A stretch of 64,000 bases of DNA from an uncultured Clostridium sp. (GTDB taxonomy: Bacteria > Cyanobacteriota > Vampirovibrionia > Gastranaerophilales > Gastranaerophilaceae), in the NCBI GenBank assembly GCA_905212085.1, contig CAJMDF010000002.1, forward strand, positions 1-64,000, in the 5' to 3' direction. The notes under the pieces are model-generated. The model was given only the letters and a program-made list of their open reading frames with translations, was not told where the DNA came from and did not search any database. The translations under genes were made by a program, and so were the position numbers. Of this stretch, positions 42,520 to 51,672 are shown piece by piece. The number at the start of each line of letters is the position of its first letter. Position 1 is the stretch's first letter.

Positions 42520-43713
42520 ATGGAAAAAGAAACTAAGAAGAAGATTGCTATTGGTACAATTGCTATAATAGGTATTGTTACGACAATAAAACTTGCTATA
42601 ATTTATTTTAATGCAAATTTTAATCCTTATGCATTATCAAGTTTTTGTTCAATAAATGATTTTATAGATTGCGATGGAATTGCAAAAACGACAGAAGCTC
42701 AATTTTTAGGTATTCCTCTTGCATATTGGGGATTATTTTTCTACTCTTTTGTCTTTTTAATGTTATTTGCTCCAAAGTTAAAAAATTTCAAATTGTTGAG
42801 ATTTTTGGAAGTTTTTAAAAATCCTTTAGATTATATAGCATCTTTAGGTCTATTTTCGTTCATGATTTCAATGATTTTATTATGTCTAAGTTTATTTGAA
42901 ATTAAAAAATTGTGTATACTTTGTGCTTTTACTTATATGTTAAACCTTTTAATAGGTTGTGTAGCTACTGATTTTAAAAAAGGTGGCTTTGTAAATTCTA
43001 TTAAACAAAGTTTTTTAGATTTCCTTGATGCGATAAAAGTTAGAAACTATCTAATTGCTTTTATTGTTGTAATGTCTATAGCAGTAGGATTTTTAGCATA
43101 TACAAGAATTTCTTTTGTCTTTGCTCCGCAGGTAAAAAGACAGTATGAATTTAAAGAATTTTCACACAAGAAAAATAAATATGCGATAAAAGGTAATATT
43201 TTAGGAGATAAAGATGCTAAAATTTTAATTTATACATATTCAGATTATCAATGTCCGATATGTCCTGTTCATAATTCTATGATGCATAAATTAGCAAAAG
43301 AAATGAAGGGAATTAAAATTGTACACAAAAATTTACCTTTAGATACAGAGTGTAATAAATATTTGCAGTCTCCATTCCATGAAGGTTCTTGTGTGGATGC
43401 TCGTTATTCAATAGCTGCAGAAAAACAAGGCAAACTTTGGGATATGAATAATATGTTATTTGAGAAAAAACCTAAAACTGAAGATGAAATCTTAAAATAT
43501 GCTGCAAATATGGGCTTTGATTTAGAAAAATTGCAGGAAGACGCAAATAGCCCAGAAACTCAAAAGGAAATAAAAGATCAAATTGATGAAGCTTATAAAA
43601 AAGGTATTCAAGGCACACCATCTACAATAATTAATAATGAAGTGAGCGTTGGTATAAATACTTATAAAGAGTATAAGGAATGGGTGAAAAAACTTGGAGC
43701 AGAAAAAAGATAA
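42520..43713 (+). CDS. Vitamin K epoxide reductase (VKOR) fused to a DsbA-like thioredoxin domain
   Basis: A 397-residue membrane protein that makes disulfide bonds in exported proteins. The VKOR part has four or five membrane segments, the loop cysteines in SFCSINDFIDCDG and the quinone-site CxxC in KLCILCAF. The periplasmic DsbA-like part has CPIC in YSDYQCPICPVHN and the cis-Pro loop QGTPSTII. Such fusions replace DsbA/DsbB in cyanobacteria and relatives. ATG 42520 is chosen for AGGAGAAG seven bases upstream. Its 3' end overlaps queH by 20 bp. Confidence 0.9.
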   Translation: MEKETKKKIAIGTIAIIGIVTTIKLAIIYFNANFNPYALSSFCSINDFIDCDGIAKTTEAQFLGIPLAYWGLFFYSFVFLMLFAPKLKNFKLLRFLEVFKNPLDYIASLGLFSFMISMILLCLSLFEIKKLCILCAFTYMLNLLIGCVATDFKKGGFVNSIKQSFLDFLDAIKVRNYLIAFIVVMSIAVGFLAYTRISFVFAPQVKRQYEFKEFSHKKNKYAIKGNILGDKDAKILIYTYSDYQCPICPVHNSMMHKLAKEMKGIKIVHKNLPLDTECNKYLQSPFHEGSCVDARYSIAAEKQGKLWDMNNMLFEKKPKTEDEILKYAANMGFDLEKLQEDANSPETQKEIKDQIDEAYKKGIQGTPSTIINNEVSVGINTYKEYKEWVKKLGAEKR

Positions 43714-44239
43714 AATAGTTATTCACACTTGTTGTGCAATATGTTCAGGATATCCTATATCTTTGTTACAAGATATGGGATATCAAGTAGTTGCATATTT
43801 TTATAATCCTAATATCTATCCGATTGAAGAATACCAAAAAAGATTAGATGCTGAAATCAGTTTGTGTAAACATTTGAATTGTGAATTGATTATAGGGGAT
43901 TATGAAACGGATTTGTACTATGCAGCAGTCGCAGGATTAGAACAAGAACCAGAAAAAGGTAAAAGATGTGATAAATGCTTTGAATTACGACTGTTAAAAA
44001 CAGCTCAATTTGCAAAAGAACGGAATATTTCAAATATTACTACATCAATGGTGATAAGTCCTCATAAAAATTTTCAAAAATTAACATTAATAGGTGAAAA
44101 TATTGCGCAACAATATGGATTAAATTATTTAGCAATAGATTTCAAGAAAAAAGACGGATTTTTGAAAACAAATAAAATATCTAGAGAATTGGGGCTTTAT
44201 CGTCAAAATTATTGTGGTTGTAAATTTGCAAAAATATAA
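43694..44239 (+). CDS. queH: Epoxyqueuosine reductase QueH
   Basis: A 181-residue enzyme for the last step of queuosine tRNA modification, the non-cobalamin alternative to QueG. Iron-sulfur and metal cysteines are seen in HTCCAICSGYP, RCDKCFELRL and YCGCKFA; SMVISPHKNFQKL is also typical. Start is a TTG at 43694 inside the VKOR gene, with only a weak ribosome site, so coupling to VKOR is likely. No other queuosine gene is in the window. Confidence 0.9.
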   Translation: MEQKKDKIVIHTCCAICSGYPISLLQDMGYQVVAYFYNPNIYPIEEYQKRLDAEISLCKHLNCELIIGDYETDLYYAAVAGLEQEPEKGKRCDKCFELRLLKTAQFAKERNISNITTSMVISPHKNFQKLTLIGENIAQQYGLNYLAIDFKKKDGFLKTNKISRELGLYRQNYCGCKFAKI

Positions 44240-44341
44240 ATCATATATTTACATTATGATTATTAAAAAAAATGTTATATAATAAGATAAAAGCTTGATT
44301 TTGATGAAAAAATAATTAAAATAAAAAAAAAGGATGTATAT

Positions 44342-45316
44342 ATGAAGAAAAAATTTATTTGGTCATTAGCTGTATTATGTACAATAAGTTCAGTAGTAGT
44401 ATACTCATCAGGAATAGAAAAATTAGAACCAATAAACGGTTCATCTAAACCTGCTTCGAGTTCATATTCCTCTGGCACCGGTAGCTCAATAAAACTAGAT
44501 AAAAATACTGTATATTATCCAAATGCAACAATAAAAAGTGCTGTGACAAAGTATAAAAATGGAAATTATTCCGGTTGTTTGCAAGAATTATTTTCGTTAA
44601 CAAAGAAAGATCCTTCAAATGCATTAGCATATTATTATATGGCTATGGCATATTCTCATGTAAATATGAAGGATGAAGCTGTTGCAGCTTATGAAAAAGT
44701 AATTTCATTGAGTCCAAATGAATATTTGGTAGAATATGCAACCAAAGGTCGTGATTGTTTGACAGATGGTCCGGCTTGTCATCCAGAGGAAAAACCGGCA
44801 GAAGAAATGGATGAATTGGATAAGTTTATTAATGCTCCATATGGCAACGGTTTATCTCCTGAATTGAATCAAGAAATCAAACAAAAACAATTGATAAATA
44901 TTAAAGAAACAATAAATCAAAAAGAAGAATTAGAACATAAAGATATTCAAAAAATAAAAGATTTTGATAATAAGAATAAGTCATTTAATGATGTAGATAA
45001 TGAAAAAATTGCACAAGTAAGTGATGAAGATGTCTTAAATGCGATTAAAACTTTAAAAGATGCAGGGTTAACAATTTCTGTACAATCAGACAATCCCTAC
45101 GCTCAAATGATGCAGTATCAAAATCCTCAAATGGCTGAAATGAGTATGTTGTTAGGTAATAATAACAATAATAACGGTAACAGTATGATGAATATGTTGC
45201 CGATGTTAATGACTCAGGCTAAAAAAGGGGAAAATATTGACCCTAGAGTTATGCAAGCTATGATGATGAATTCTATGATGGCTGATTTTTCATTTAATAA
45301 CGATAATAACAAATAA
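44342..45316 (+). CDS. Exported TPR protein with N/M-rich tail
   Basis: A 324-residue protein with a signal peptide (KKKFIWSLAVLCTISSVVVY), a Ser/Gly-rich spacer (GSSKPASSSYSSGTGSS) and two to three TPR repeats at ~60-125 (NALAYYYMAMAYSHVNMKDE). The rest is charged coil, ending in a Met/Asn/Gln-rich tail (MMQYQNPQMAEMSMLLGNNN). AAGGA precedes the ATG. It stands five bases before the second TPR gene, so the two form a pair. Function unknown; protein-protein scaffolding in the periplasm is the usual TPR role. Confidence 0.8.
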   Translation: MKKKFIWSLAVLCTISSVVVYSSGIEKLEPINGSSKPASSSYSSGTGSSIKLDKNTVYYPNATIKSAVTKYKNGNYSGCLQELFSLTKKDPSNALAYYYMAMAYSHVNMKDEAVAAYEKVISLSPNEYLVEYATKGRDCLTDGPACHPEEKPAEEMDELDKFINAPYGNGLSPELNQEIKQKQLINIKETINQKEELEHKDIQKIKDFDNKNKSFNDVDNEKIAQVSDEDVLNAIKTLKDAGLTISVQSDNPYAQMMQYQNPQMAEMSMLLGNNNNNNGNSMMNMLPMLMTQAKKGENIDPRVMQAMMMNSMMADFSFNNDNNK

Positions 45317-45321
45317 TTAAT

Positions 45322-45924
45322 ATGATTACAGATTATAAAAAAGCTAAAGAAAAATTGTTGACAGAATTAGACTCTGACTGTCAGCAATTTTTCGTTAAAA
45401 AGGGGTATATTCTTGAAAATGCATATTATGAACTTTTGGCAGATAATTTAGAAAAAGCAAAAAATTTATTTAATGCTATTAAAGGGAATGATATCAGAGC
45501 TCATTGGGCATCTTTTATGATTTCAATGATTGAGGCAAATATAAAAGAGTATCCGTCATATTTTGAATTAAGAAACTTTTTGGAAATTGATTTGAATATT
45601 TTACTGCATTATTTTAAAGGCGATTACGTTGAAAAAATCGTGAGGTATGCAGATTTTATGTTTACTATAAATCCTGAGGTACATAAATATATTGGTCGTG
45701 TTTTTTATAATAACGGATATTTAGATCAGGGAATGTTTTTTTTAGATAGAGCAAAGAATTATTTTTACCATGATCCTGAACTGCATTATTTGTTAGCTTA
45801 CATTTATAATAATAATCATCAAACTGCTCAAGCACAAAAATCTCTAGAAGATTGTATAAGGATTTTACCTGAATATTTTCCTGCTGTAGATTTGCTAAAA
45901 AAGATTAAGAGCGAAATAAAATAA
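45322..45924 (+). CDS. Cytoplasmic TPR protein
   Basis: A 200-residue all-helical protein with TPR-like repeats (GRVFYNNGYLDQGMFFLDRA; LHYLLAYIYNNNHQTAQAQK). No signal peptide. It begins 5 bp after the exported TPR gene without a visible ribosome site, so translation may depend on the upstream gene. Function unknown. Confidence 0.75.
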   Translation: MITDYKKAKEKLLTELDSDCQQFFVKKGYILENAYYELLADNLEKAKNLFNAIKGNDIRAHWASFMISMIEANIKEYPSYFELRNFLEIDLNILLHYFKGDYVEKIVRYADFMFTINPEVHKYIGRVFYNNGYLDQGMFFLDRAKNYFYHDPELHYLLAYIYNNNHQTAQAQKSLEDCIRILPEYFPAVDLLKKIKSEIK

Positions 45925-45988
45925 TTTGTTCTGATAAATTGTTCGTGATACACTTGTTTTTGCTGATTATAAATAACGGGAGAAAACT

Positions 45989-47038
45989 ATGATTATAATT
46001 ATGGAGCGTAATGCTACCAAAGTTCAAATTCAACGTGTAATTGATTTTTTGAAAGATAACGGATTTGATATAAGATTCAACCAAGGTCAAATCCATTCAG
46101 TAATAGATGCAATCGGAGACAAGACAACAGTTACCCCGGGCCGAGTAGCAGCTTTTGACGGTGTAAAAGAGGTAAAAGTAATTCGAGAACCATTTAGATT
46201 AGCATCAAGAGATAGAAAGCCTGACGATACTGTAATAGAATTTGCAAATGGTGTAAAAATCGGTGGGGGTAACAAACCTGTATCAATGGTCGGTCCTTGC
46301 TCTGTTGAAGAAGATTATGACGGACTTATAAAAGTTGCACTTGCTGCAAAGGAAATGGGTTGTGAATTCTTGCGAGGCGGAGCTTTCAAACCAAGAACTT
46401 CACCATATGATTTCCAAGGTTATGGGGAAAAAGCATTAAAATATTTAAAAAGAGCCAGTGAAGAAACGGGCCTTTTGACCGTATCTGAGGTAATGGATGC
46501 TTCTGATTTGGATATGATGTGTGAATATGTTGACGTATTGCAAATTGGAGCAAGAAATGTTCAAAACTTTAAATTATTGCATGCTGTTGGCAGATGCAGA
46601 AAACCTGTTATCTTAAAACGCGGGCTTGCAAGTACAATTAGAGAATTTTTACTAGCAGCTGAACATATCATGTACAACGGTAATCCGAATGTAATATTAT
46701 GTGAACGCGGTATTAGAAGCTTTGATAGTGCATTTACACGTAATGTAATGGATATAGCATCTATTCCGGTTATCAAAAAATATTCACATTTGCCGATAAT
46801 TGTAGATCCAAGTCACGGTACTGGACAAAGATATTTAATTGAACCTATGGCTAAAGCAGGGCTTGTAGTTGGAGCTGACGGTATTATGATTGAAGTACAT
46901 CATGATCCAGAAAATGCTTTATCTGACGGTAAACAAAGCTTGCCTATTCCAATGTTTAAGGAAGTTATGGGCCGTATTAATAAGTTCAATAACAGATTAC
47001 ATTATGAAAAGACCTGCTTGTCAGTAAATGTGGAATAA
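45989..47038 (+). CDS. aroF: 3-deoxy-7-phosphoheptulonate (DAHP) synthase
   Basis: A 349-residue enzyme for the first shikimate-pathway step, joining PEP and erythrose-4-phosphate. The N-terminal ~70 residues are the ferredoxin-like regulatory domain found in Thermotoga-type enzymes, followed by a barrel with VGPCSVEE, LRGGAFKPRTSPYDFQG, QIGARNVQNF, LKRGLAST and IVDPSHGTGQR. GGGAG lies eight bases before the ATG. Feedback control by tyrosine or phenylalanine through the N-terminal domain is known for that class and inferred here. Confidence 0.95.
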   Translation: MIIIMERNATKVQIQRVIDFLKDNGFDIRFNQGQIHSVIDAIGDKTTVTPGRVAAFDGVKEVKVIREPFRLASRDRKPDDTVIEFANGVKIGGGNKPVSMVGPCSVEEDYDGLIKVALAAKEMGCEFLRGGAFKPRTSPYDFQGYGEKALKYLKRASEETGLLTVSEVMDASDLDMMCEYVDVLQIGARNVQNFKLLHAVGRCRKPVILKRGLASTIREFLLAAEHIMYNGNPNVILCERGIRSFDSAFTRNVMDIASIPVIKKYSHLPIIVDPSHGTGQRYLIEPMAKAGLVVGADGIMIEVHHDPENALSDGKQSLPIPMFKEVMGRINKFNNRLHYEKTCLSVNVE

Positions 47039-47059
47039 TGAAATATTGAAAATATTGGG

Positions 47060-47096
47060 GCAATCTGCTATAATTTATATAGCAGATTGTTTTTTA
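47060..47096 (+). terminator. aroF terminator
   Basis: The stem AATCTGCTAT (47062-47071) pairs with ATAGCAGATT (47079-47088) and runs into a T-rich stretch. It separates aroF from the prepilin gene. Confidence 0.75.
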
Positions 47097-47113
47097 TTAG
47101 AAAGGAGCTAGTT

Positions 47114-47844
47114 ATGAAAAGGTTTGATAATTTCGGGGGGGGGGCAGATTAACCGCTCCTAGTAAGGGATTTACATTAGCAGAGGTTTTAATAACATTGG
47201 GAATTGTCGGTGTTGTCGCAGCAATGACGATGCCTAGTATAGTTGGAAAATATCGAGCAAAAGTTTTAAGAACCAAGTTTTTACAAGCTAATGTTATTGT
47301 ACAGGATAGTGTATCTCAAATGCGAAATGATGAAGTTGATTTAAATGAAGTAATTAATAAAAGGGATTCATCTACCATAAATAAATATTTTAAGAATGGA
47401 AATTGTGTTTTGCCAGAAAATGCAAGTAAAGTTGGTTATAAAAATCTTAGTGGATCTCAGTTTGCTGATACAGCCGTTGCTACTGTGTTAGAGCAGCCGT
47501 ATTGCCTAGCTAATGGAATGACTTTATGGTTTGTAAGATTAAAGGAAACTAATATTGTTGGTGATTGGAGTTCTGGTTTTGTAGATATTAATTATTCTCT
47601 TCTTGCAGTAGACATTAATGGATGGATGCAACGTCCTAATGCATATGGTAAAGATGTATTTTTTTGGTTTTATAATGGAAATACCGGAGCGCTTAGTCCA
47701 ACTGGTTCTACTTTTAATATTGATTCAAATGTTTCTAATTTGTATACAAAATGTAATAAATCAAGTATTAATGCTGAAAGTGGAGCTGGATGTACTGCTG
47801 AGGCTTTGAATGATCCGTATTATTTTGATAAATTGTCTTTGTAA
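47114..47844 (+). CDS. Type IV prepilin-like protein, frame broken at a G10 tract (probably phase-variable)
   Basis: The ATG at 47114 has an AAAGGAGC site upstream but reads only MKRFDNFGGGAD before a stop at 47150. Ten G at 47135-47144 break the frame; with 11 or 8 G it reads FGGGGRLTAPSKGFTLAEV and continues to 47844. The product would have a ~19-residue leader, prepilin peptidase site G-F, membrane helix (LITLGIVGVVAAMTMPS) and a ~190-residue globular part with paired cysteines. No internal start with a ribosome site exists (47197 is inside the helix). Same design as the gene at 24477; the third prepilin at 54790 lacks the tract. Confidence 0.78.
47135..47144 (+). repeat. Poly-G tract (G10) in a second prepilin leader
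   Basis: Ten consecutive G preceded by TTC, exactly as at 24507-24516. The length and the +1 correction needed are the same in both genes. Confidence 0.9.
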
Positions 47845-47866
47845 TTAATTAAAATTATTAATGAAA

Positions 47867-49651
47867 TTATGCATTTCTTTGGAAGAAACCTGCGATTTCT
47901 TTATGCGGGAAGAATTTTACAATCGGACGTCCATGAGGACAGGTATATGGCATTTTGGTCGTACGCCATTTTTTGATTATTTCCTGCATTTGCCAAGTTG
48001 AAAGTTTTTGACCTGCTTTTACTGATGCTTTGCAGGAGGTTGTGATTAGAATTTTTTCTTCCAATCTATCAATATTTCCGTCTATATTTTCTAAAATATC
48101 GGCTAAAATTTCTTTAGGATTGACTTTTGCTATCATTTGAGGAACTTTACGGAAAATGAGTTCATTATCTTTTAAAAATTCAATTCCGTAGCCGAATTTT
48201 TCAAATTTATCAATATTTTCTTTTATAAGTTCAGCTTCCGAACTTGATACAGGTACAACGTCTGATACAAAAAGCATTTGGGATACAATATTTTTTTCAG
48301 ACATCAATTTTTCATAAATGTATCTTTCTTCTGCGATGTGTTGGTCAACAATTTCCAATCCGTCTTCTTTTTCAACAAGAATATATGTGTTTTTGTATTG
48401 ACCTACAATATTTTCATCTGGTTCTGCTTCTTTTTCAACAGGGACAAAAAATTGTTTTTGTTCTGTTTTTTCTACTTGGGTTTGTTCTAAATTCTTTTCT
48501 TCTTGCTCCATGAGCTTTTCAGATACATAGATTGTATCGTCTTGTTTATCAAAGAAAATATTTCCTGATTGTTCCATTTTTGGCTGAACGAAATCAATAA
48601 TATTGTTTTGTTGAAAATTTTCATTTGGAGTATATTGTTGCGGATTAATTGTATTTTTTTCAACATAATTTGCAAGTCCAGCTTGAATTGAAGTGTAGAT
48701 AAAATTGAATATTTGGTTTGTATTTTTGTATCTTACTTCTTTTTTTGTCGGGTGGACATTCACATCAACATCAGATGGAGGAATTTCTAAATTCAATACG
48801 ACAAAAGGATATTTGCCGTTTGCTATTAGACTTTTATAAGCTGTATCTATTGCTTTTTGGAAAATCGGACATTTAACTGTTCTTGAATTTATGTAGATAT
48901 GATAACTTTTTTTGCTTGAACGAGTATAATCAGGGGTGCTGACATAGCCTGATATTTTTAAGCCTGCAAGATTGTCAGTTTTTAAGACTTCTTTTAAATT
49001 AGCGATTACATCTGCAGAATATACTTCTTTTATTGTTTGTAAAAGGTTATTTTGACCTGATGTTTTAAGCATTGTTTTCCCGTTCTTTTTTAGTTCTAAA
49101 GAACATTCAGGATGCGCAAGAGCTATTGCTTGAACGAGTTCTTGAATATATGAAAATTCAGTATTTGGACTTTTCAAGAATTTTAAACGTGCAGGGAGAT
49201 TATAAAATAGATCTTTTATATCCATAATAGTTCCGACTGCACAGCCTGTTTCAACTTGTTTTACTTCCGAATTTTCGCATTTAACTTTTGTCCCAGTATC
49301 AAAATCAGCAGTTCTTGTAGTGCAAGTTAATTTTGAAATAGAAATAATACTTGATAATGCTTCTCCTCTAAATCCGAGAGTATGAATATTGAATAAATCT
49401 TCATCAGATGCAATTTTGCTTGTTGCATGTTTAGAAAATGCAAGCATAATATCATCAGGGTGAATTCCGCAGCCGTTATCAGCGACTCTTATATCACGGC
49501 AATCATTATTAATTTCAATACTAATTTTTGAAGATCCTGCATCTACAGAATTCTCTACGAGTTCTTTAACTACGGATGCCGGTCTTTCAATTACTTCTCC
49601 CGCTGCAATTTGGTTTATTAAATGCTTTGATAACTGTTGAATTCTGGCCAT
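47867..49651 (-). CDS. mutL: DNA mismatch repair protein MutL
   Basis: A 594-residue GHKL ATPase. Motifs are IAAGEVIERPASVVKELVEN, RVADNGCGI and TLGFRGEALSSI in the N-terminal domain. The C-terminal dimerisation domain has ATTSC-like ITTSCKASVKAGQKL and CPHGRPIVKF, the latter typical of the MutL C-terminus. The endonuclease motif DQHAxxER appears as DQHIAEERY, so nicking activity is plausible. GGAGG precedes the ATG. The permease gene upstream ends 1 bp before the mutL start. MutL status matters for stability of the G10 tracts. Confidence 0.95.
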   Translation of the reverse strand: MARIQQLSKHLINQIAAGEVIERPASVVKELVENSVDAGSSKISIEINNDCRDIRVADNGCGIHPDDIMLAFSKHATSKIASDEDLFNIHTLGFRGEALSSIISISKLTCTTRTADFDTGTKVKCENSEVKQVETGCAVGTIMDIKDLFYNLPARLKFLKSPNTEFSYIQELVQAIALAHPECSLELKKNGKTMLKTSGQNNLLQTIKEVYSADVIANLKEVLKTDNLAGLKISGYVSTPDYTRSSKKSYHIYINSRTVKCPIFQKAIDTAYKSLIANGKYPFVVLNLEIPPSDVDVNVHPTKKEVRYKNTNQIFNFIYTSIQAGLANYVEKNTINPQQYTPNENFQQNNIIDFVQPKMEQSGNIFFDKQDDTIYVSEKLMEQEEKNLEQTQVEKTEQKQFFVPVEKEAEPDENIVGQYKNTYILVEKEDGLEIVDQHIAEERYIYEKLMSEKNIVSQMLFVSDVVPVSSSEAELIKENIDKFEKFGYGIEFLKDNELIFRKVPQMIAKVNPKEILADILENIDGNIDRLEEKILITTSCKASVKAGQKLSTWQMQEIIKKWRTTKMPYTCPHGRPIVKFFPHKEIAGFFQRNA

Positions 49652-49652
49652 G

Positions 49653-50678
49653 TTAACCTCCTATGAAGTGAGAGAAAAAGAAATGTTTTACGGAATCAAA
49701 TTGAGTTAACAGTACTACAACTACAATTGATACAATTAATCCTAATGTTACTTTGTACAAGTCTTTGATAATGTGTTTATACATTTTTTTAGGTGATTCA
49801 AATCTTAATCTCTGGTAAAGAGCAATTTCTCTACCAGCTAAAAGTCCTATGAATACCCAAGTTGTAGACATTGGAACATTATTTAAGTTTATGAAATACA
49901 TTAATAAAAATGCGTAAATAATATCAATAATAGTTGCAGAACGAGGGTCTTGTACATTTGTTTTCATTTTAACTATTTTTTGAATATCCCCGCCTCGTTT
50001 GTATGTAAGTACTCCTAAGAATATTGTAAAACATATAAGTACAAATAATAATTCCCATATGGAAGCTTTTCTAGGTAAGTAAATGAATAGTTTTGCAGAA
50101 TCCTGCATTAACCATTGTGACCAGATAAATGCTGTGGAACACCATTTCGCAGCCATCCACCATTTGGAAATTTTTGCGTCGCCTGATCGTTTTTGTGTAT
50201 AGTAAAAATATCTTTCAACAGGACGTCCAATGATATTATAAATAATAATTGCGACAATAAATGCTATGACATAGCCAAGTACTGATTTTGTAAGCATCAT
50301 CCAAATAACAGATACATCGCTTACCGAAAAGACACTTAATACTAAAAACGTTGTTGCGACAGGGATTCCCCATCTTGTCAACAAAATTAAAATAATGGGC
50401 GGTAATAAATATAAAAAAGTATAATGTTCTGTCACAGGTATTCTTGTCAAAAGCCCGAATGACATATCACCGTCATTGACTACCCAGCCTATTCCGATTG
50501 TCAAAACTAAGACAATAACTGAAAAAGCCCATAAATAATAAAATGGGGTTTTCTTATTGGCACTTAAAAACGTACCTAAAGTTTGAATAATATCGTTTGA
50601 TACGCAGGCGTACATTGAAAGTAAAAAACCTGCTATTCTATAAAAATCGCTTAGTGTAAATGCTCCCTCGAACATCAT
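49653..50678 (-). CDS. PiT-like phosphate permease
   Basis: A 341-residue protein with eight or more membrane segments. Two half-motifs resemble those of the inorganic phosphate transporter (PiT/Pho4) family: ACVSNDIIQTLGTFLS near the N-terminus and NNVPMSTTWVFIGLLAGRE near the C-terminus. The usual intracellular loop is short. The family assignment is from these motifs only, and other cation:anion symporters are possible. It lies directly upstream of mutL and is probably co-transcribed with it. Confidence 0.6.
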   Translation of the reverse strand: MMFEGAFTLSDFYRIAGFLLSMYACVSNDIIQTLGTFLSANKKTPFYYLWAFSVIVLVLTIGIGWVVNDGDMSFGLLTRIPVTEHYTFLYLLPPIILILLTRWGIPVATTFLVLSVFSVSDVSVIWMMLTKSVLGYVIAFIVAIIIYNIIGRPVERYFYYTQKRSGDAKISKWWMAAKWCSTAFIWSQWLMQDSAKLFIYLPRKASIWELLFVLICFTIFLGVLTYKRGGDIQKIVKMKTNVQDPRSATIIDIIYAFLLMYFINLNNVPMSTTWVFIGLLAGREIALYQRLRFESPKKMYKHIIKDLYKVTLGLIVSIVVVVLLTQFDSVKHFFFSHFIGG

Positions 50679-50796
50679 ACCTCCATCTATTTTTCAATCT
50701 ACAACAAACACAAATTCATCTAAATGTTTGATTACAAATTTGAAACATTTCTATAAGATGCTATAAAGAGAAAATTTTTTATAGGGAGATATAGAC

Positions 50797-51669
50797 TTGG
50801 TAAGAGCGAGAATTAATACGAAATTAAAACCTTCAAAAAAAGCTGATTTGCAGGTAGTAAAACCTGTCAAAACAACTAAATACAGTGATATTGACTTGAA
50901 TAACTGGAAAGCTTATGACCATATTAAAACCGATACGTTATGGGAATTTCCTTCCCGTTTAAAAGAAGGCGGACATTCAAATGAATATCACGGAAATTAT
51001 ATTCCCCAAATCGCTCAACAATTATATGAAAGATTTACAAAGAAAAATGATGTTGTATTAGATTTATTTTTCGGATCTGGAACATCTGGTATTGAAGCTG
51101 TTAATATGGGCAGAAGATGCATTGGTGTTGAATTAAAAGATGAATTAGCAGAGAGTGTATCTCAAAAATTTACACCAAAACAATTAGTAACAGATGTTCG
51201 TATTATTTGTGCGGATTCCGCATCTGAAGAGGCAAAAGAAAAAGTACAAGCAAGTCTTGATATTATGAGAGAAGAAAAAGCTCAATTTTTAATTCTCCAC
51301 CCGCCTTATGATGATATTATCAAGTTTTCTGATAAAAAAGAAGATTTATCTAATTGTGCATCGACTGATGAATTTTATGATTTGTTTGCAAAAGTTGCAA
51401 AAAACGGTTATGATATGCTTGAAAAAGGTCGTTTCGCTGCATTAATTATCGGTGACAGTTATAAAAATTCAGAAGTTCAGCCTCTAGGTTTTGAATGTAT
51501 GGCTAGAATGATGAATTTAGGCTTCAGACTAAAGGGTATCATTGTAAAAGATATTCAAGGTAATGAAAGAGCTAAAGGTAAAACTGCTAATTTATGGCGT
51601 TATAGAGCGCTTGCAGGTGGATTTTTTATTTTTAAACATGAATATGTAATGATATTCCAAAAAGTTTAA
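50797..51669 (+). CDS. Orphan DNA methyltransferase (N4/N6 amino type)
   Basis: A 290-residue S-adenosylmethionine-dependent methylase. The AdoMet motif LDLFFGSGTSGIEAVNMGRR is at residues ~89-108; the catalytic tetrapeptide is HPPY (ILHPPYDDIIKFS), where D/N/S-PPY is usual. Motif I precedes the PPY motif, unlike in beta-class enzymes whose sequence it otherwise resembles. Start is TTG at 50797, with AGGGAGAT eight bases upstream. There is no restriction gene next to it, so regulatory or protective methylation is more likely than a restriction system. Confidence 0.8.
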   Translation: MVRARINTKLKPSKKADLQVVKPVKTTKYSDIDLNNWKAYDHIKTDTLWEFPSRLKEGGHSNEYHGNYIPQIAQQLYERFTKKNDVVLDLFFGSGTSGIEAVNMGRRCIGVELKDELAESVSQKFTPKQLVTDVRIICADSASEEAKEKVQASLDIMREEKAQFLILHPPYDDIIKFSDKKEDLSNCASTDEFYDLFAKVAKNGYDMLEKGRFAALIIGDSYKNSEVQPLGFECMARMMNLGFRLKGIIVKDIQGNERAKGKTANLWRYRALAGGFFIFKHEYVMIFQKV

Positions 51670-51672
51670 TAA

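Noticed and set aside
47197..47844. Internal start for the second G-tract prepilin
   Set aside because: It would remove the cleavage site and half the membrane helix, and there is no ribosome site.
50797..51669. Restriction-modification system
   Set aside because: No nuclease or specificity gene lies on either side of the methyltransferase.
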